From Isoetes taiwanensis (Eukaryota > Streptophyta > Lycopodiopsida > Isoetales > Isoetaceae): a stretch of DNA of 64,000 bases. The stretch covers positions 4,594,209 to 4,658,208 of the forward strand of contig JAJEKV010000036.1 of NCBI GenBank assembly GCA_021234155.1, read 5' to 3'. The position numbers were made by a program, and so were the translations under genes. Position 1 is the stretch's first letter. The number at the start of each line of letters is the position of its first letter. The notes beneath the pieces are model-generated. The model was not told the origin of the DNA. It ran no database searches and saw nothing but the letters and a program-made list of their open reading frames with translations. Shown here one piece after another: positions 46,567-57,845 of the stretch.

Positions 46567-47823
46567 TGTGATGTTCCTGGGAAATATATGCCATAAATAC
46601 GTATATTTCCAGGTCCGTCACTATATAAGTCTATCTCCATAGCCTTGTATACCATAGATTAGTGGCAATTGGGTGCATGACTAAGTTATTCATATAACTT
46701 AGCCAACCTTAGGTTAAGTCCATTTTCCACATGGCCTTAACCTATTGGGCGGGTGTTAGGATTCCAGGTGAGTTAGCATTTTGTGTCTCTAGTAGAGCCT
46801 TCCTAGACACCTCAGTATAGATCTTGAACTCTAATCAATGAACCCTAACTGTAAGTTAGATGTATATGATTAGGTTTAGATGTTCTTCTCATTATGATCA
46901 TGTTATGTAGATACATGATGTTGGTTGATCATGTTTTCTCCTCTTGTATTGGGAAGGGGGGTAGAGACCTAATAGCCATTACTTAGTAATGCTCTTAGTT
47001 TAGACCCTTTAGTTCCTATTATTATGCAGCCTGTGCATAGGAACCCACCGGGCTACGGGGGCTATGATATGACTCAACACTACATAACAGGGCTAGAGGG
47101 AGGGTCCCTGCTGAGCGCGGCTACTGGGACCCCATAGCAGGCTAGGCTTATGGCCAGTCACTTCGAATGGGCCGGGTATGGGTCCGACACCTCTTGGGGC
47201 AGTGGTGTCGCCCTGCATCTCAAGGGCTGCAGGTGACGGCCTGGCTCTTGTTTTGGGTGGTTAAGTCGGGGAAGAATCGTGTGTCCCCATGATTCTCTAG
47301 CCGCCCTTGAAACCTCTAGATCCCGGTAAGGCGAGATGGAACCCTTCCTGCCTCGACGGACCGGGGAGATGCAACCCGGAGCAGTCTCGATGGGTGATAC
47401 CATGAGATTGCGTAGCCATTGTCTCGAGCCAGCCCCGCCATTGTTATGACTCGGTCTGCTCTATCTTGTGGCCTAGCCGTCAGTCTACCTCCCCATGAGT
47501 CCGAGCCTTGGATAGGAACTCTTATGTTTTACGGCATATGTTTATCTCTATTGTATCTGTGGATGTATGGATGTGCTACCCTTCGCGGTATCTTGATGTA
47601 TTGTTGTTGCTAGTTCTGACGTTGTTCATGCTTCCGCTGTTATAGGAGCCCATAGGGGAAGGGCGCGCAAGACACCTTCGTGTCCCCTTCCTGCACTAGG
47701 GATAGCCTGGAGTGGGGGATAGACGGAGGGCCCGTGCGGATTTCCTACGGAGTGTACGACCGGATGGGGGATTTCCTATGGAGTGTACGACCGGGCGCCG
47801 TATATTTTATAGAGAGCATCACA
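46567..47823 (+). mobile_element. LTR of a retrotransposon (1257 bp), 5' LTR
   Basis: The boundaries follow from the termini: it starts TGTGATG and ends CATCACA, perfect 7-bp inverted ends of the TG..CA type, and the end lies one base from a primer binding site. A TATATAA box at 46,622-46,628 is a candidate for the LTR promoter, and a small hairpin (CCTGG..AAATATA / TATATTTCCAGG) lies at 46,576-46,613. No second copy of this LTR is recognisable in the window, so the element is either truncated or its 3' LTR is lost or outside. Confidence 0.8.
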
Positions 47824-47824
47824 A

Positions 47825-47838
47825 TGGTATCAGAGCCA
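47825..47838 (+). promoter_or_regulatory. Primer binding site (initiator tRNA-Met type)
   Basis: TGGTATCAGAGCCA is the standard plant LTR-retrotransposon primer binding site, complementary to the 3' end of initiator tRNA-Met. It lies 1 nt after the LTR end and would prime minus-strand DNA synthesis. Confidence 0.9.
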
Positions 47839-48392
47839 TGTTCTTGGTTGGCCAAGAACTAGCACTGACCATATCCCTAGCTAAGTAGTCTAACCGGCCT
47901 AATAGGGTGTGGAATGAAAATTCCACCATTGAACCTCGAAAATAGGGGAAACTTTTTTCTCCTAGGTAGTGGGGTCGTAAAGTTAGGGCAAGTTGTTAGA
48001 TGTAGGAAAAAGTCAAAATAACATTCTAGTAAAATTGGAGTGGAAATTATGCATGAGCATCAAATTTCATCCAAAATAGGTCGAAGAATCATCCCAATCC
48101 GAGATCTGGGTGAAAAATGATGCAAATCCATAATTGACACTTCAAACCATCATTGACAGTTAAATTCGAATTTTAAAATATAATACAGTGTTAACCATAC
48201 ATTAATAAGTATGTATATTGGGGGAATTAATAGGGAGGGGCTAATTAATAGGGCTACTAATAGTAGGAGAATATTCCTTAGAGCATCTTTCCTTTTTAAA
48301 TACCATTTTACCACCCACTTCTCCCTATCTCACCCTAAACCTCTCCTTCTTGATCTTCAGCTTAACTTAATCTGTTTTCTTAACTGTAAGAC

Positions 48393-49110
48393 ATGGCACG
48401 CATCAAATGTATAGCAAGAAAGTTCAGTCCCAGGCGCATCCCTTCCATGGCAGAGGCAGAAGCAAGTGGTGGGAAGAAGATCCCAGACTATCTCAGACCC
48501 GGGAGGCAGCAGGAGGAGCGTGAAGAATCGTGTAGTTCGACAGACGACACCTTCCACGCCTCCCAGGAGCGGGAACAGAGCAGCTCCTCAGTGGAGACCC
48601 AAAGGACGGATGAAACTGTCAATCTTAGCTGGCCGTCGGAGGAGGAGGAGCAGTAGCAGGGCGGCAACCAAGAGCAGCAGGAGCAACGTCAGCAGCAGCA
48701 GGAGGAGGAGCAGCCAAGGGAGGAAGTCGGCACCTCCAGAAAAAAGAAAGACAAGGAGAAAATAGCAGAGTGACTGGAGGAGCGGGCACAAAGGAGGAAG
48801 AGGGAGAGAGAGAAGGAGGCATAGAGGAGAGAAAAGAGGTCTAGGAGGGACCACAATCGACCAAAGGGCACCGCCCACATAAAAGAACCTCGTCGGGAGG
48901 CAACCGACGAGGAGGAGCAGGACTCCAGGGAATCATCCAACCCCGATGTCTGCCCACCTTACCCTAAGTGGCCCAAGCCACCAAAGGTAATCAAGAAGCA
49001 GAAGGTGGGTGAGCGGGAATTCATGCTCAAGCAGGACCGTGAATTCCAACGACGCAAGAAGGCATACCAAGAGTACCTCCGTAGATTGTGCAAATGTTGT
49101 TCCTTATGAC
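48393..49110 (+). pseudogene. Gag-like ORF with histone H3-like N-terminus
   Basis: The ATG at 48,393 is the first good start about 550 bp after the primer binding site, the normal gag position. The product opens MARIKCIARKF, which matches the histone H3 tail (MARTKQTARKS) at 8 of 11 positions, keeping the equivalents of Lys4 and Lys9. The rest is highly charged: Glu/Gln-rich segments and, after frameshifts, KEPRREATDEEEQDSRESS and EFQRRKKAYQEYLRRLCKCC near 49,000-49,100. No CCHC knuckle was seen. Gag function is inferred from position. Frameshifts at about 48,660 and beyond make it defective. Confidence 0.5.
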
Positions 49111-49169
49111 CCAAACACAGGGCGTGCAATAAAGTGGAGAAAGGCCAGCGTGGCCATGGTTTGAAATAA

Positions 49170-49805
49170 TTGGTCAAACATGGTCAAACCAAAGACAATG
49201 ACAAGGAAATACATAGAGCAAGTGACGATAGAGATTTTGGAATAGAAGCTTTTGAGGAAGCAGATATGTTTACAAATACTTACATATATGATGTATTCTA
49301 TGACATAATTGGGATTAATGCTTCATTTCAGGAAGAAGAGTTCATTGATGTTAAGAATTTTGTTCCACCATCAAGTCCAATTCCTATTGAGAGAAGTAGC
49401 AGGGAGGAGAATTCTAGTGGCCATGAAAAGAATTCAATCAAAGAAACAGCTATTGCATGTCCAAATTTTAATACTAGTCCAAGGTCAGTAGCTTGCAGCC
49501 AACTAGGAGTATCAGAGAAACCAAGTGCAAAGAGAAGATCTAGGATTCACATTGATGAGGAGATTGCAAGTGGCATTTCGAAGATGGCCACTTGTTTTGG
49601 AGAAAATGAAGTGAGAAAGCTTGAATTTATGAGGGAGGAATCCATAAAGAAGACTGACTTGGTCAAAGAGCTTGAGATCATGAGGTCAGCCAATGCTCTC
49701 AAAATTGTAGAATCAATGGCAAGTATGACACAAAGTATGTGTCAGATGACAAAGAACACACTTTTAGAGATTGCAAAAATAGCTGCCTCGAAACAAGACC
49801 CATAA
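49170..49805 (+). CDS. Hypothetical acidic/coiled-coil protein, 211 residues, transposon-like
   Basis: This intact frame has plain protein-like composition. It has an acidic N-terminal half, a Ser/Pro-rich middle, a basic KRRSRIH stretch (about residue 120) and a long helical C-terminus (EVRKLEFMREESIKKTDLVK, then Met/Ser-rich helix) likely to form a coiled coil. No catalytic domain is visible. This layout resembles the C-terminal part of Myb/SANT-like accessory proteins encoded with PIF/Harbinger elements, one of which lies 3.5 kb upstream, but the Myb domain itself is not seen. The first ATG may not be the true start. I cannot name it with confidence. Confidence 0.4.
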   Translation: MVKHGQTKDNDKEIHRASDDRDFGIEAFEEADMFTNTYIYDVFYDIIGINASFQEEEFIDVKNFVPPSSPIPIERSSREENSSGHEKNSIKETAIACPNFNTSPRSVACSQLGVSEKPSAKRRSRIHIDEEIASGISKMATCFGENEVRKLEFMREESIKKTDLVKELEIMRSANALKIVESMASMTQSMCQMTKNTLLEIAKIAASKQDP

Positions 49806-51377
49806 AATAAGGTACTAATTTCATTAAGGATGCTTGTCTTTATCACAGAATTCTTCTTAATATATCATTAGATTGTTGTGTCAGTACTTGTTCTTTCTAA
49901 AACTTTTAGGCAACCCCTTTCTTGAAATTTATAGCAATCGAGGAACATTATACCCCCTTACATTTGTAAGGGGAAGCATACAATTAAAGCAAATATTAAG
50001 TACTCAGACTTTGCATAAGCACACACCCTATGAAGGCTTAGCTGAATAGGATGGCGAAGGCGATGTTTGTTAGTATTATACTGCAACAAAAAAATGTGCC
50101 ATCTATAGTAACCCTAGTCATCAAATGTACACCTACGCTGAAAAAATTGCACTTACTGAATAAAAGCAAAATGATGAAAAGGATCACTGCAACGTTCCCT
50201 TCGAGCTCGCAGTCTGGACCCTCCGAAAAACGGGTGGAGCAGGAACTGAAAACATGCAATGAAGCCATCAAACATTACAATAACCATGCTTTTCCTTAAA
50301 TAAAGGTTTTTCCTTAAATAGCGTGCTGCACACATCAACTATAATGGTGCTTGAAGTGTTACAGTGGTTGAAGTACAGGTCTGCTATTCTTGATAAGAAG
50401 GCATGAGAAATAGAACATCAGGAGTATTAAGGTGTTACATCAGTTACTAATAGCAACTACAGGGTTAGAAATCGAGCCTATCCAGCAAAGGGTGCATGTA
50501 TGTGTTAAGAAACATGTTATAGATATTCTAGCCTGTAAATTAAAGCATCGCATATTGATATCTGAGACAACAATTACCAAGCGCTTTGTATTAGTGTATC
50601 GACGACTTAAATTTGGAGGTGCAATTTCAAGTCATCTTGTTTAGATGTGCGGGCGCCTTCAATTTCGAAGGGATCTGCCTTTGTGAGCAATTCTCATTCA
50701 AACCCTTGCGCTTGGCCAACGCCTTTAGAGATAGAACATTCCCGAACCAACCAAATGTTGAATGTTCATCAACTAAACGCAACGTGAAAAGTAGTTTCAA
50801 ATTTTGAATTAAGCTGTCCCATTCCATCCGTAATTTTAGTGTCAGTTCGTGGCATAAAGGACGATACATAATTCCGTGGTGCGAGTGGCCATTAATGGAG
50901 GTTGTTAGATGTCATTCTTTTGGATTCAAATTTCGCACTCAGACGTCCACGTCGTGCTGGACCTCCTGCCCGAAAAAGTAAACTTTTTGGGTCGATAGTA
51001 CAGCCGCCCACATTAATGACGTCGTCGGTCATTATGGCTACTATTTCACTGCCATCATTACAATGCAATTAATAATGCTGACGCGGTTCATCTATAAAAT
51101 TCTTATTCTCACAAAAGTTTGGAGGAAAATCAAAGTGCCTTAGACTGCCCAGCTTGTGCCTTCAGCCTTCATCGCCTACGATTTTTTTCTACATTTTCGA
51201 ACATCCTGCGCGCCCGCGATCCATGCCAAGAAGAGAGTATGTTAAAGAAGGTTAGTACTGTGCTTCTTGCGAGCTCTATTGTTAGCTTAGTTAATTTTAT
51301 TGTTCTTAGAATGAATGTATGCTTGACAAGATTGCTTGTTGAGCAAATCATTGTATAGGTTAGCAACCTCTAACTTC
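49806..51377. other. Non-coding stretch with possible TATA box
   Basis: No gene is supported; the short frames lack motifs. TATAAAA at 51,093-51,099 precedes the hairpin and coding relic at 51.4-53.9 kb and could belong to that unit's promoter. Confidence 0.3.
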
Positions 51378-51560
51378 GCTAGGATCACGGCCGCGTTCCT
51401 GGCGAGCAGTGGTCGCACAGGTAAAACATTACACTAAAGAGAATGCTTCGCAACATCACGGCCGTGTTTCTGGCAAACATTGGTCAAGCATTCTCTTTAC
51501 TCTAATGCTTTACCTGTCTGACCACTGCTCGCCAGGAACTCGGCGGCAATTTTGCCTAGC
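51378..51560. repeat. Long stem-loop with arms of about 60 bp
   Basis: The left arm 51,391-51,448 (GTTCCTGGCGAGCAGTGGTC core, then ACAGGTAAA.CATTA..TAAAGAGAATGCTT) is the near-perfect complement of 51,486-51,547, with a loop of about 37 nt. Weaker pairing extends outward. The loop itself repeats the arm motif (ATCACGGCCG(C/T)GTT(C/T)CTGGC). It could be a microRNA-like precursor, a foldback element, or the terminal structure of the downstream element. Confidence 0.8.
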
Positions 51561-51769
51561 TTCGCCTTAATTTATCTTAGTACCATTCATCTTCGGATGG
51601 ATTGCGAACGCGATCCTTCCGAGCAGTAATTTGAATATGGTGGAGATATATTCTACCACTCCCTCAGGTTTTTTTTCCTAGTTCTTTTTTCTTGTTGTGC
51701 TCCAAAGAATCGCGACCGCGATCCTTTGGACATAGTCTCTCGTGAACTTCCTTTAACCTAATCTTAAAT

Positions 51770-53890
51770 TTGGTTTTCAGCCTTGGAGCTTTTTAGCGGG
51801 CCTGATGTCGAGCCCATGCGGATCATCACACCATCAAATGCTCGGAAGTGGTGCGTTGAAATTGCACAGTCCATTCCACATATCAGAGGAGACCGTTGAA
51901 AAGATCTATGCTTGTTTTTGCGCAATGATACAAACCCGGATGACATTGAACATATAGGCATTGTTGTTGCGATATGGGAAGGCACCAAGAACAATGTTCA
52001 GGATGGTCTCATATGCAGTGTTGAGGACACCCAGCAACTCTAGTTCCTGGAGTTTGTTTTAAAGTGCAGAAACTATGACCCTTTGATGATATCTACTAGC
52101 AAGATGAACAAGCCGGCCACAGGAACGAATGTTCCTACAAGTGCAAAGTGCTTTGGCTAGATCCTGTCATCTTATGAGTCTTTGCCCCTATCAGGTATAA
52201 AAGGAAACATGGATAGTCTTATCCGTCTTTCTACATGTAGGAAAGGGCTATCAAATGATAAGAAGCCTTCAAGCATAGCTTTAAAGGCTAAATGAGATGA
52301 AAAGATGCCTTTAAGGATGGACACCAATTGGCTAAGGGCAACTGCAAAAAAAAAAAAGGTGTGAAACCCTTAGCTATACTTGGAGAACCGTTGACAGCAA
52401 GGACCCCAGATGTACAACCAGCTAGTAGAATTGAGCCATCTACCGTCGTTAACCCTGCCTAACCCCTAGCTATGAAGTTCCCTGATCTTTCTGAGAAGGC
52501 ACTCGCTAGGAAATTAGCCACTTTTAATATTAAACTACGAGCATTGAATACTGATGACAGCGGCCAGCCGTCCAGTTCCCAAACTCCTCCTTCTGTCAAT
52601 GCTCCTTCTATCTCCAATGCCCTCGCATGGCCCAATGCGCCTCGCAGCACTCCTGATTTGAGGTTCAATCTTGAGGAGAAAAGAAGATGGCTCAACAAAC
52701 TGCTCTCAAACTTGAGCAGTTCAAACAGTTTTATTCCATAGGTGTGAATTGGTTTATGGAAGTATCCATATTTGATTGTGAACCAGCTCCGACAAATCTA
52801 ATGCACAGAATGCGCTCCAATGACCATGTGCAAACATTGGTTAAGAGCTTCCATAGTTATCCCACAGAAGTGCTGACACCTACGGACGTGGTGCCGTTTG
52901 ACCCCATTACTAGGCAGTTCTTTTGGAAGAGTCTCGTGATTGCAAACCGCTATAGAGTACTTAAATGTTGAAGATTTTATTTTTTAGAAAGAAGGTCACC
53001 TGGAGCACGCCTGAGGATTTGTAGGGAAAAAAATTCCTTATCATATCTTGTAATCACAGCATTTGTGGTGCACAGTTGCTTTGTGGAATGGTTGGAGAAT
53101 TGCAGCAGCAACTAGAATTTGCTAAAGCATATGCGAGAAGAAGAACAAGTGTGCTTAACGGGAACTTGACTGACAAGGAATACATCAAGTTAAGCATTCA
53201 ATGTAACAAAGTGATAGCAAATACAATATCTAAAGAACCACTCATAGAAAAGCTCCAGCAACTACGACATTAGCATAAGGCATTATGGTTGTCCTGCTCA
53301 AGGACCAATCAGCACTGCAACGACCTCAGCATGGAAGGTATGAGTTGATTTTAGTTCGTGAAGATCGCATTTGGCAATCCTAATAACCTCTTCTTTACAG
53401 GATTTTGTTGAGATAGCCACCACTACCCTGAAGGTTAAAGAATTGAAGGACAAAAAACAGTTCATTTTTTTGAAGGAGAGGGTTTAGAACAAAATTGATG
53501 GAAGTGGTTACAAGATGGGTTGATAAGAAGTTGTGTGATGATCATGGTCAGCCCCCTGAAAGACCAAACAAAGATCTTTTCAGCAAGACGTGGTTTAGAT
53601 ACCTCCGAGGCATGCTTAATGCGGAACTCTCCCAACTGCCTGACGAAATTCTAGAAGGCAAGACCTTCATGAAAGTGCAGCCTAGATATTCCAGTAGGTT
53701 CTATTGCAAACAAAGGGCAATCAACATTAGAACTCTCACATTTATGCAGAGAAAAATTTTGTCCTATGCTAGTAGTGTGGTCGAAAAAAGAATATACATT
53801 CTTTGAAGATTTGCTTGTGAATTTTTCAGATTTCGCCGAGCAGAGAATATTAGATATTGTTGACACGGACATAGAATACGTGAAGGCCAA
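51770..53890 (+). pseudogene. Degenerate coding unit of unrecognised family (weak ParB/sulfiredoxin-like motif)
   Basis: A long protein can be followed by eye through several frames: SALELFSGPDVEPMRIITPS (about 51,778), PDDIEHIGIVVAIWEG, EFVLKCRNYDPLMIST, a Pro/Ser-rich linker (52,560-52,660), then NLMHRMRSNDHVQTLVKSF with PTEVLTPTDVVPFDP and IANRYRVL (52,795-52,965), NHSICGAQLLCGMV (53,053-53,090) and DFVEIATTTLKVKELKDKK (53,400-53,460). The D-x2-V-x2-L-x2-SF..VL..YRV..NHS order is reminiscent of ParB/sulfiredoxin-like folds, but this is weak. An apparent intron, GGAAG|GTATGAG..CTTTACAG|GATTTTG (53,338-53,401), keeps frame. Stops and frameshifts are scattered throughout, as in a dead transposon gene. 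Confidence 0.45.
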
Positions 53891-54239
53891 TTGGAATAAA
53901 GATCATGTGTCATTAGAGTTTTTTTGAGGTCAAATAAGGGCCTCCTAAGAATATATTAAAGGGGCCGCCACGTAGGATCCCGAACCTAGCTTCCCCCCCT
54001 CCATACCTAACTTTCACTCTCCCCTAGCCTAACTACCTAATCTCCAAACCTAACCCCCGAACCTAACCCTGCAACCATTATTTCCTAACGACCTGAATAT
54101 TTGATGATTATATCTAGGATTTTCGTTTTCCCACCTTCGAGCTTATGCCATCGAGCTTCTGCGCCATCGATCGAGCTTGCCCTCGCGTCATCGACCTTGC
54201 CATCGCGCCATCGAAGCGCCAACGATCTTGCCATCGGCC
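53891..54239. other. Pyrimidine-rich spacer
   Basis: Contains a C/T-rich run with CCTAAC-like words (53,995-54,072) and repeated GCCATCGA/GAGCTT words (54,135-54,240). No gene. Confidence 0.4.
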
Positions 54240-56830
54240 CATGCAGTTTTTTGAATTGACGGGGAGTGATTCTTGCCGACCAAATAGAGCTAAAAATTTT
54301 CAATTTCGGCTCTCGTTTGTTGGCAAGAATCTTCCTAATTCTAATCTCCGCTCCGGTTCTCGGTCTTTTGCAACGTCAATGGCAAAGGTATTTGGTTTCA
54401 GTCGTCATTGCATTCCTTTGAGTGTTCTTCCTTCTAATACTCGCATTTCAGGATCAAACTCAGGGTCAATTTAGAGTGCAAGTGCCAAAAGAATGCCTCG
54501 CCTTTACAGAATAAGTTCACTTGGAAGCAACCAATAGATGAAGATGCATTGTGAGCCACGGAGCCATGAATATAGACTGGGCTAAAGGCCAACCCAGATC
54601 CATGTGATCCTTTCACTCGAGCCCAACCAAACTTCCACTCGCGATCCGGTCTTATTGAATTTGCTTGTAAGGGACAGCGGGGGGTTACTAGGTTCGTAAT
54701 AATTTGGTTAATGGTAATACTGATCCACATTTGCGTGCCATGTATAACCACTTGTATGGATTCAATTGCAAAGTTTTATCGATGTTAATCAGCTCCAACA
54801 GCGAACTACTTTGCCTCAAAGAATGCCGCAAGCTCAATGAATTGGAGGTAGAAAATCAGAATTGGTGGATCGAGATGAATGCACCGCGACAAGTTATGAA
54901 GAGGGTTGCGAAGAAAATGATTCCCTTCACAAGCGGGTCAAACGCTTAAAAAGAACTCCGGGGATCGGAGGGCAAAAACACGAAGCCCATAAATATATTA
55001 GCCCCAGGGGTGGAGACTCAAAAAAAAAAGGGTCCCAGCTATTAAAAGCTTGTTGATCCAAATCTTGCGGAAAGAAAATAAGAAAAACCTGCTAATATTG
55101 CGGTTTATTAAAGAAATTAGTTACTAAAGATGATGTATTGAGAATGTTAAAGCTTCTGGCAGCATTCAACTTAGGAAAGCTGTGAGTACATCAATTGTTG
55201 CAGGAGTTGGGGAGCAGTCAAACCTCGAGAATCGATGCAAGAACTGTGTGACAATGTCGGAATAAGTAGGCAAGCTTATATTGCTTTGTTTAGATGCTTG
55301 CAGGATGGCCTTAAACAACAAGGCATTACCAAAACTATTCTACTACCAAGGATGACTAGTGTGAGGACTTGTAGGTCATCGAGAAACGCACAAGTGCAAG
55401 AGCTTTCGATATGTATCGCCTGACCAGCAAAGTGTCAACTTGGATACATTGGCATCCCTATACCAAAGGTAAGAAGAAGTCGAAGTTTGGTGATACTTTC
55501 GCCTTTAATGAAAATAACAATCTTGGGATAGACTTAACTAGAATGCTTCAGCTTTTTTGGTTCGATTTTATGATATGAAGGTAGAAGAGTGCTACCGCAA
55601 ACTAAGAATTGTTTTGAAGCTGGATGAAATGGAATTGGTGAAAGGCTTGAGAAGTACGAGAGGGTTTCACCGAGTCTAATGAGCGAGCTTTGAATACAGG
55701 GAATGAAGAGTCAAATCTAGATGGTAAGTTTTCCGTCCAAATCAAGATCACATTTGGTGGGTTGGTTTATTTCAAAAACCGAGAGGAAAATCACAGTATA
55801 CTGAAATGGGTTTTTGATCAAACACCCATTCCCACAATGATTGCCTCTCACGGAATCGGAGAAAAACTTGCGCCCTCGGATATGGTGAGTACGAGGTTGA
55901 ATGGCATCTTGTCGCAGATTTGAAGACAATAAAATGCATGTACGTAATGAAGCATGGTGCTAGTAAGACTACTCATGCTTGTCCCCACATGCCTCTATGC
56001 AAGAAGAGATTCAGCTGGATTGGACAAGAGTACATTAGACCGCGGTCCGGGATGAGCCACCAAATAGAGAAGAGAAGGACACAACCTTGATGCCAATTAC
56101 GCCAATTCCGTTAAGAAGAGTACACATATGCACCCTTCATGCTTTCTTGAGAATCATAGACAAGATGGTTTACATGAGTATCATGTTTGCTTGGAATAAA
56201 TCACCCCAAAGCTCTAGGGAAGCTGCCATGCATGAAGTTGAAAAGGTGCTATCTAATGTGGGACTTCATGGTGGGCACTACAAAATATTTCAAGATCCAA
56301 AGGTATCCGGCAAGGTTCCCCGAAACCCAAAAAGATGGGTGGTCCAAAGGCTAAGAGGTTTTTGCCTCCCGCGAAAGAGAACTTATCTGGTGTGTTTGGG
56401 AAGCTTACAAGGATCTTATTGCGTTGAGGATGATCGAAATGATCGTGGCGAGATCACGCTGAAGAAAATCAAGGCATGGCAGATTTCTCCAGACCGTAAA
56501 GGAAATGCAAAAACGGTAGTGCAGGGAAAATGATGTTGCCAAATTCAGGGGCGATCACAAAACTTCACTAAGTCTTTTCGACGGCATGGGGTGAGGCCAA
56601 TTTGACTCACTATGTCCATATTCTGTTCGCACATGGCGTGTGGTTTGTCGGGAATATGGAAGCACGGGAATTTGGAATATTACAGGGAATGGAGAAGTCC
56701 CATAAGCAAGCAAAGAATGCATTCTTCGTTTCACTCAACCGCAGGTTCAGTTGGGAATTCCTTGCAGCAGATGTGTCAATGGTTTTGACGTATGATCGTG
56801 TGCAAGTGGGTGAAGAAATCCGCTGAACCG
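54240..56830 (+). pseudogene. Second degenerate coding unit, transposon-like, unrecognised
   Basis: Protein-like blocks follow one another across frames on the plus strand: DPHLRAMYNHLYGFNCKVL (54,715), QELCDNVGISRQAYIALFRC (55,238), FGDTFAFNENNNLGIDL (55,485), PIPLRRVHICTLHAFLRIID (56,100), EVEKVLSNVGLHGGHYKIF (56,235), RNDRGEITLKKIKAWQ (56,430), and finally THYVHILFAHGVWF..GILQGMEKSHKQAKNAFF (56,605-56,725). The last block, an H-Y-x-H..AHG-x-WF..GMEKSH pattern, looks like a conserved core. I have an impression of similar proteins in other eukaryotic mobile elements but cannot name a family. Many stops and frameshifts exist. It follows the 51.8-53.9 kb unit on the same strand and may be part of the same element. 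Confidence 0.45.
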
Positions 56831-57104
56831 TAGAGTGAATCAACACTTGCTAAGTTGTTTTAGACAAAAACCGGTAGCGGAAAAAAGAGAGGCGGCTTGG
56901 TATAAGTCCGCGGTACATTGGAGCGATCAAGGGAGTGGAGATCAATGAGATGTAGGCAAGGCAAAGGTTATGTCCGTATTGAGAGTTCTTCATAACGTCT
57001 CTCCTTTGTAAAGAGTTGGTTTATTTATCGGTTGATAGTGCTTCGATTAAGCGAAATGTCTGTATTGTAAGTAAATTGGATGCATGTATTGTGCGCATTA
57101 TTGC

Positions 57105-57560
57105 ATGGGTCGCGAAAATGGGACTGTAACTAAAGCTGGATCCTTCAATAAATTGGGCTCAGAATCGCGGTCAAATCACAGGCCCCTTCAATAAATTATA
57201 GGCGGGTTGATTTCGCACCGTGGTGGGCGGGGTAAGGCCCTTAAATACCCCTTCAATTTAGACTGAAAGGCCCCTTCAATTTTTATGGCGACCGATTACG
57301 CGGGGCGCGGTCCTTCAATAGGCCCTTCTGTAACTATTTTGCACAAGCGGCGGATCCACATAAATTTCGCAGAATCCAACGTGAGCCAGACCATTTAGCC
57401 GCGGGGCCTAAATAGGCCCTTCAAAAAATTTGTAACTCGGTCGATTTACAAGACCGTGGCTACGGTATGAAATAGGCCCTTCAATAATTTGTACCTAAGT
57501 CAATTTCGCACCGTGGCGACGGTGCGAAATATGGGCCATTTCGCACAAGAATAAGAAATA
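57105..57560. repeat. Palindromic tandem-repeat block 1
   Basis: Degenerate units of about 55-60 bp combine a GC-rich palindrome (CGCACCGTGGCGACGGTGCG type, best at 57,500-57,535) with a linker AAATAGGCCCTTCAATAATTT-like sequence. Related palindromic cores occur at about 57,160, 57,210, 57,285 and 57,450. The block lies about 290 bp 3' of the minus-strand ORF relic ending at 57,846. Confidence 0.8.
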
Positions 57561-57845
57561 TGGGCCAAGAACTAGAGAATATTAACATATTAGAGAACAT
57601 ATTAACATATTAGAGAATATTTATAGAACATATTAACACGGTATCATATGAAATATTTATGATAGATAGCAAAAGGTTACTAGAGACCACGGCAAGATGT
57701 CCCTAGTAACCTTCCCTAGGTTCCTAACCCTTCCCTTCCCCTTTGCCTTCCCCTCACGAGGGTAACCCACGCAACTGGGTTAGGAAACCGTGAGCTCACG
57801 CGTATCCCAAACTGATTCTTCCCACCATATGGGGTACCCTAGTCA
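57561..57845. other. AT-rich spacer of module 1
   Basis: ATATTAACATATTAGAGAA repeats (57,585-57,650), then a CCCTT-rich patch. No gene. Confidence 0.4.

Noticed and set aside
53995-54072. CCTAAC-rich run as an interstitial telomere
   Set aside because: Irregular spacing and no tandem CCCTAAA units, so it does not fit the plant telomere repeat.
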